A stretch of DNA of 54,507 nucleotides from Porphyromonadaceae bacterium UBA7555 (GTDB taxonomy: Bacteria; Bacteroidota; Bacteroidia; Bacteroidales; Muribaculaceae), in assembly GCA_002478045.1 (NCBI GenBank), contig DLLT01000048.1, forward strand, positions 1 to 54,507, read 5' to 3'. Under the pieces are notes generated by a model. That model saw nothing but the letters and a program-made list of their open reading frames with translations, ran no database searches and was not told the DNA's origin. Of this stretch, positions 51,059-54,507 are shown one piece after another. The first letter of the stretch is position 1; each line of letters opens with the position of its first letter. Made by a program: the position numbers and the translations under genes.

Positions 51059-52642
51059 TTAAAACTCAGCCTCGGGTATAGTGCCGCCGAGGGGGTCGTT
51101 TCCGCCTATGGCCGACCCGGACGGAGACTCCGGCGAAGATATTACGCCGGCGGAGGGTGCCGAGCCCACGGGCACGGCTGCGCCGCTGTTCAGCGAAGAG
51201 CCCACGGAAGCGAGGCTGGTGACCGGACTATCTTCGTTGAGGTTTTCGAAACGTGCAAAGCGTTTGCGAAAACGAAGTTCAATGTCATCCACCGAACCGC
51301 TACGGTGCTTGGCTACGATGAATTCGGCCAAGTCGCGTATGTCGCGGCCGTTGGCATCGGTATCGCTGTGCAGGTAGTATTCGGGACGGTGTATGAAGCA
51401 TACAATATCGGCATCCTGTTCGATGGCGCCGGACTCACGGAGGTCGCTCAATTGCGGTCGTTTGCCATCGGTTCGGTTTTCAACGCTACGGTTGAGCTGC
51501 GACAGTGCCACTATGGGTATATCCAGTTCCTTGGCCAACTGCTTGAGCGAACGTGAAATCATACTGACTTCTTGCTCGCGCGAGCCGAATTTCATTCCGG
51601 ATGCATTCATCAGCTGCAAGTAGTCAATGATAATCATCTTGACATGGTGTTCGCGTACAAGGCGGCGTGCTTTGGTGCGTAACTCAAAGATGCTCAATGA
51701 GGGCGTATCGTCAATATATAGCGGTGCTCCGTTTAGGTTTTTGATGCGCGCCAGTAGCTGTTCCCATTCCATAGGTGTGAGCTGTCCGCTCTTGATTTTG
51801 GAGCCGTCGATTTCGCAGACGTTGGATATAAGACGGTTGACCAACTGTAGATTGGACATTTCGAGCGAAAATACGGCAATGGGAGTGTTGTAGTTGACGG
51901 CCATGTTTTTGGCCATGGAAAGGACGAAGGCGGTCTTACCCATTGCCGGACGTGCGGCTATGATGATAAGGTCGGAATTTTGCCATCCTGAAGTAAGCTT
52001 GTCCAGGTCGTGAAATCCGCTTTCGAGGCCGGAGAGGCCGGATGCGCGATTTGCGGCATTCTGTATCTGATGGAGGGCCTGAGAAATGACCGGGTCTATC
52101 TGCGTAACATCTTTCTTGACATTGCGTTGCGAAATCTCAAAGAGACGTCCCTCGGCTTCCTGCAACAGGTCGTCCACATCATTGGTCTCGTCGTAGGCCT
52201 TGCCTTCGATATTGGCTGCGAAGTTGATCAGCTCGCGTGCCAGATATTTCTGTGCAACTATGCGTGCGTGGTACTCGACGTGTGCGGCCGAGGTGATGCA
52301 CGCCGTCAATTCGGCAATATAGGCCGGACCGCCTACCTTGTCGAGGGTGTCGTTGGCTCGCATTTGCTCGATGACGGTGAGCATATCTATGGGCTTCTGC
52401 GCCGCCGCAAGGGTCTGTATGGCCTCGTAAACCATCTGATGCTCGGGCTCGTAGAAGCTTTCGGGCTTAAGAAGGTCGCAGACGGTGGTATAGGCGTCTT
52501 TTTCGAGCATCATAGCGCCCAAAACGGCCTGCTCAAGCTCTTTGTCTCGCGGCACTATGCGTCCTGCCGTGTCTTTGGGGCGGTCATCGTTGCGGTTGCT
52601 GCGGAATCTGCCTTTGCCATTTCTATTTTCGTTATTGTCCAT
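51059..52642 (-). CDS. dnaB: Replicative DNA helicase DnaB
   Basis: A 527-residue hexameric 5'-3' helicase. The N-terminal collar domain begins LEQAVLGAMMLEKDAY. The RecA-like domain has Walker A ARPAMGKTAF near residue 234, DYLQLM with the Walker B aspartate, and LSQLNRSVENR. There is no intein and no frameshift. The last ~45 residues are a Gly/Ser/Pro-rich low-complexity tail (VPVGSAPSAGVISSPESPSG), which helicase function does not need and which may be a lineage extension. A -7 promoter box lies ~80 nt upstream. Confidence 0.97.
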   Translation of the reverse strand: MDNNENRNGKGRFRSNRNDDRPKDTAGRIVPRDKELEQAVLGAMMLEKDAYTTVCDLLKPESFYEPEHQMVYEAIQTLAAAQKPIDMLTVIEQMRANDTLDKVGGPAYIAELTACITSAAHVEYHARIVAQKYLARELINFAANIEGKAYDETNDVDDLLQEAEGRLFEISQRNVKKDVTQIDPVISQALHQIQNAANRASGLSGLESGFHDLDKLTSGWQNSDLIIIAARPAMGKTAFVLSMAKNMAVNYNTPIAVFSLEMSNLQLVNRLISNVCEIDGSKIKSGQLTPMEWEQLLARIKNLNGAPLYIDDTPSLSIFELRTKARRLVREHHVKMIIIDYLQLMNASGMKFGSREQEVSMISRSLKQLAKELDIPIVALSQLNRSVENRTDGKRPQLSDLRESGAIEQDADIVCFIHRPEYYLHSDTDANGRDIRDLAEFIVAKHRSGSVDDIELRFRKRFARFENLNEDSPVTSLASVGSSLNSGAAVPVGSAPSAGVISSPESPSGSAIGGNDPLGGTIPEAEF

Positions 52643-52718
52643 TGTGTTTGCATTGCTTAAAGACCTCGGAATATCGAGGCTGCGGGTTCGGCGCTTTTGT
52701 GCGCGTTTTTAATCGGTA

Positions 52719-52726
52719 CAAAGTTA
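52719..52726 (-). promoter_or_regulatory. -7 promoter element for dnaB
   Basis: TAACTTTG on the minus strand, 77 nt upstream of the ATG. No good -33 box is at the usual distance. The leader contains a small CCTCG...CGAGG hairpin (52664-52679). Confidence 0.4.
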
Positions 52727-52797
52727 ACGCTAAGTCTGCGGACGCGCCGCATCTCAGGGCGACTTTTTATGGACATTTTTTCAACATCCGCGGTCAA

Positions 52798-53184
52798 TCA
52801 GTCGCATATAAGCGCGAGGGCACGTCCCAGCCACGGCTGAGCCATATCCGAGGGCTTGAGTACTTCGCCGTCGTAAGTTACAATATCTATGTCTATGGCG
52901 ACAATACCATGCACATCGGGACGGCGGCGTCCGTGTGCGTCTTCGTATCGGCGTAATTCTTGATGAAGCGCCTCGTTGGAGCAGGTACAGGTGCCGGTAA
53001 CGGCGATATTGACGTAATCGGCACCCACACCTGTATAAGATGGCGCACAAACCGTGTTGCTGAAGCGTATTCCGGAGATGAGACCGCGCAGGTAGTCGCA
53101 GGCTTCGTTGACGCGACGTGCGGCATCATGGGCATTAGAGCCTATGGTGAGTAATACCGGTATATCTTGCGTGGTCGTGTTCAT
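52798..53184 (-). CDS. Short FolK-like protein (HPPK family)
   Basis: A 128-residue protein resembling 6-hydroxymethyl-7,8-dihydropterin pyrophosphokinase: LLTIGSNAHDAARRVNEACDYLRG at the N-terminus, ADYVNIAV, a charged GRRRPD stretch, and the Mg-binding pair in AIDIDIVTY. E. coli FolK has ~159 residues; this one lacks most of the C-terminal lobe with the HPR-FVL-PL motif. It may be a minimal HPPK of this lineage or a paralogue with another substrate. It follows the metallophosphoesterase gene by 15 nt, so they form one unit. Confidence 0.65.
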   Translation of the reverse strand: MNTTTQDIPVLLTIGSNAHDAARRVNEACDYLRGLISGIRFSNTVCAPSYTGVGADYVNIAVTGTCTCSNEALHQELRRYEDAHGRRRPDVHGIVAIDIDIVTYDGEVLKPSDMAQPWLGRALALICD

Positions 53185-53199
53185 CTATTTGTCGGCAGG

Positions 53200-54393
53200 T
53201 CAATGACGGCGCGAGTGCAGTGTAAGCAGCGTAATCTCGGGCGTGGCTCCTATGCGAGAAGGAAAGCCTACAGTGCCGGCACCGATATTGACGTAAAGCA
53301 GGTGCGCGGGGTCTTCGTCATAGAGCCCGCCCCAATGGCGGTATCGAAAGACGGCCGGAGACAGACCCAGCACTTCAATTTGCATGGCGTGGGTGTGCCC
53401 GCTCAGTGTGAGTGCGAAGTTTTGTTTGTCGTGGTGTAGGATGTCGCGCTCCCAGTGCGCGGGATTATGCGTCAGCAGTATCTTGGCCGCGCTGTCTTCG
53501 GGTGTGGCATAAGCGGCCGAGAGGTCGCCGTAAGTGGTAAATGGCGGATCGCCAACGTTTTCGACGCCCACCAATACGAGGCTGTCGCCTTGTGCGTTAC
53601 GCAATACGGTATGGCCGTTGTTGAGCATCTTCCAGCCCATACGGCTCTGCATGGCCTTGAGGGCGGCGACATCGGCGGCTTTGGCGGCTGCATCGGGCCA
53701 TTCTTCGTAGTCGCCATAGTCGTGGTTGCCCATAATGGAGTAGACTCCGTAACAAGCTTTCAGACGTGCAAGTACGGGCATAAAGGGGCGCAATTCGGCG
53801 CTGTGGCGATTGACTATATCACCTGTAAATACTATCACGTCGGGGTGCAAGGCGTTGATTTGGTTAACTATACGAGCTACCATGGTAGTGTCGTCGTCCC
53901 AGGTGCCTACATGGAGATCGCTGATCTGTACCATACGCAGTCCGTCGAAGCTCTTAGGCAAACCCTGCATAGGCACTTCGATATGGCGTATATCGGTATG
54001 CCAACGGCCCCAAAATGCGCCGTACCACATGGCAAGAAACACAATGACGGCAAGAGCCGTGCCGACTCCGGTGCATATACGGCTGCGGTTTCGATGCCAC
54101 AGCATAGGCAGACGTGCCAGGGCATCCACAATCACAAATATGTACTTGGGTACATATACGCTGATATAGGCGTATAGCATCCACATGGTGCAGTGCAGGA
54201 CACCATCTGTACCCGTACGCACCGGCATAACCATTATTGACACAAGCATCAGTGCCATCAGCACCGACACCACGAGGTGCACGGTTGCAAAGACGCGTCT
54301 ACGGAAGTAGGACCGCAATGCCATCCAGATATAGGCATCGGCCAACAGCCCACATATCAGGGCAATAATCAGTGTGATGATTACCAATCGCAT
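53200..54393 (-). CDS. Membrane-anchored calcineurin-like metallophosphoesterase
   Basis: A 397-residue protein. About four membrane helices occupy residues 1-135, followed by a calcineurin-like phosphoesterase domain. All metal motifs are present: QISDLHVG, FTGDIVN, MGNHDYGDY, LTHNP and SGHTHAMQ. Relatives such as YkuE and LpxH-like proteins act on lipid or nucleotide phosphates; the substrate here is unknown. The catalytic domain is predicted on one face of the inner membrane, probably periplasmic. The gene starts 114 nt from the right edge, and nothing recognisable lies in that remainder. Confidence 0.9.
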   Translation of the reverse strand: MRLVIITLIIALICGLLADAYIWMALRSYFRRRVFATVHLVVSVLMALMLVSIMVMPVRTGTDGVLHCTMWMLYAYISVYVPKYIFVIVDALARLPMLWHRNRSRICTGVGTALAVIVFLAMWYGAFWGRWHTDIRHIEVPMQGLPKSFDGLRMVQISDLHVGTWDDDTTMVARIVNQINALHPDVIVFTGDIVNRHSAELRPFMPVLARLKACYGVYSIMGNHDYGDYEEWPDAAAKAADVAALKAMQSRMGWKMLNNGHTVLRNAQGDSLVLVGVENVGDPPFTTYGDLSAAYATPEDSAAKILLTHNPAHWERDILHHDKQNFALTLSGHTHAMQIEVLGLSPAVFRYRHWGGLYDEDPAHLLYVNIGAGTVGFPSRIGATPEITLLTLHSRRH

Positions 54394-54507
54394 ACGTTTT
54401 CGTTGTTATAGGTCTGTTATATTGCCCTTTATTGAAATATATGACTGCAATTGAATGTCTTTGTACCCGAACGTCCCGGAATAATCTAATATATACACTC
54501 TTATAGC

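Noticed and set aside
1..54507. Mobile elements, CRISPR arrays, toxin-antitoxin or defence genes
   Set aside because: I found no transposase, integrase, Cas or toxin-like protein, no spaced direct repeats of CRISPR form, and no terminal inverted repeats with target duplications.

Overview
The window is bacterial chromosome of about 50% GC from the phylum Bacteroidota, order Bacteroidales. A gut Muribaculaceae-like lineage is my best guess, but the family rank is inference. Pointers are promoters of the TTTG-N19/20-TANNTTTG type, families typical of the order (DUF4491, DUF6089, DUF6242, an OMP_b-brl_3 TonB receptor, DUF4369-thioredoxin), a lack of strong Shine-Dalgarno sites, and ThiH rather than ThiO. 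I saw no rRNA, tRNA, CRISPR array, insertion sequence or prophage gene. It reads as core chromosome with dense housekeeping operons.

Layout. 1-1790: 3' part of a TonB-dependent outer-membrane receptor. 1900-8671 (minus): mutS2 and a very large secreted GH10-like glycoside hydrolase. 9004-16430 (minus): a thiamin operon (thiD-thiS-tenI/thiE fusion-thiG-thiC-thiH-thiF) behind a TPP riboswitch and a promoter whose spacer is a perfect palindrome. 16561-18427 (plus): a hemerythrin-LuxR regulator, a DUF4491 membrane protein and a VanZ-like protein. 18387-19400 (minus) and 19584-21248 (plus): a thioredoxin-like protein and an acyl-CoA synthetase from back-to-back promoters. 21383-27392 (plus): an Na+ symporter, a SprT-like protein, then gpmI, a small membrane protein and a BioG-BioC fusion. 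27471-31733 (minus): M16 peptidase, ispG, purE and a PAP2-like membrane protein. 31826-35357 (minus): rpoN, then a PASTA protein and an RluD-type pseudouridine synthase. 35602-36246 (plus): bioD. 36346-43251 (minus): an envelope-biogenesis run (DUF6242 lipoprotein, DUF6089 barrel, uppS, bamA, two skp/ompH). 43375-46895 (minus): ribD and a patatin-POTRA-barrel protein. 47042-54393 (minus): pyrB-pyrI-flavin reductase-U32, dnaB, a short folK-like gene and a metallophosphoesterase.

How the genes work together. The thi operon encodes most of de novo thiamin phosphate synthesis: ThiC and ThiD for the pyrimidine, ThiS/F/H/G for the thiazole, TenI-ThiE for coupling. Pimeloyl-ACP formation (BioC methyltransferase plus BioG esterase on one chain) and dethiobiotin synthesis (BioD) supply part of biotin synthesis from two separate loci. 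The minus-strand block at 36-43 kb groups the carrier-lipid enzyme UppS with the BamA assembly pore and its Skp chaperones.

Most unusual points: a family of short intergenic arrays with a strict 9-bp period (NNNCTTTAG-like), three of them in the thi operon and one running in frame into the C-terminus of ThiD; the palindrome filling the thi promoter spacer; two metabolic gene fusions (TenI-ThiE, BioG-BioC); and a regulator joining an iron-binding hemerythrin-like domain to a LuxR helix-turn-helix.
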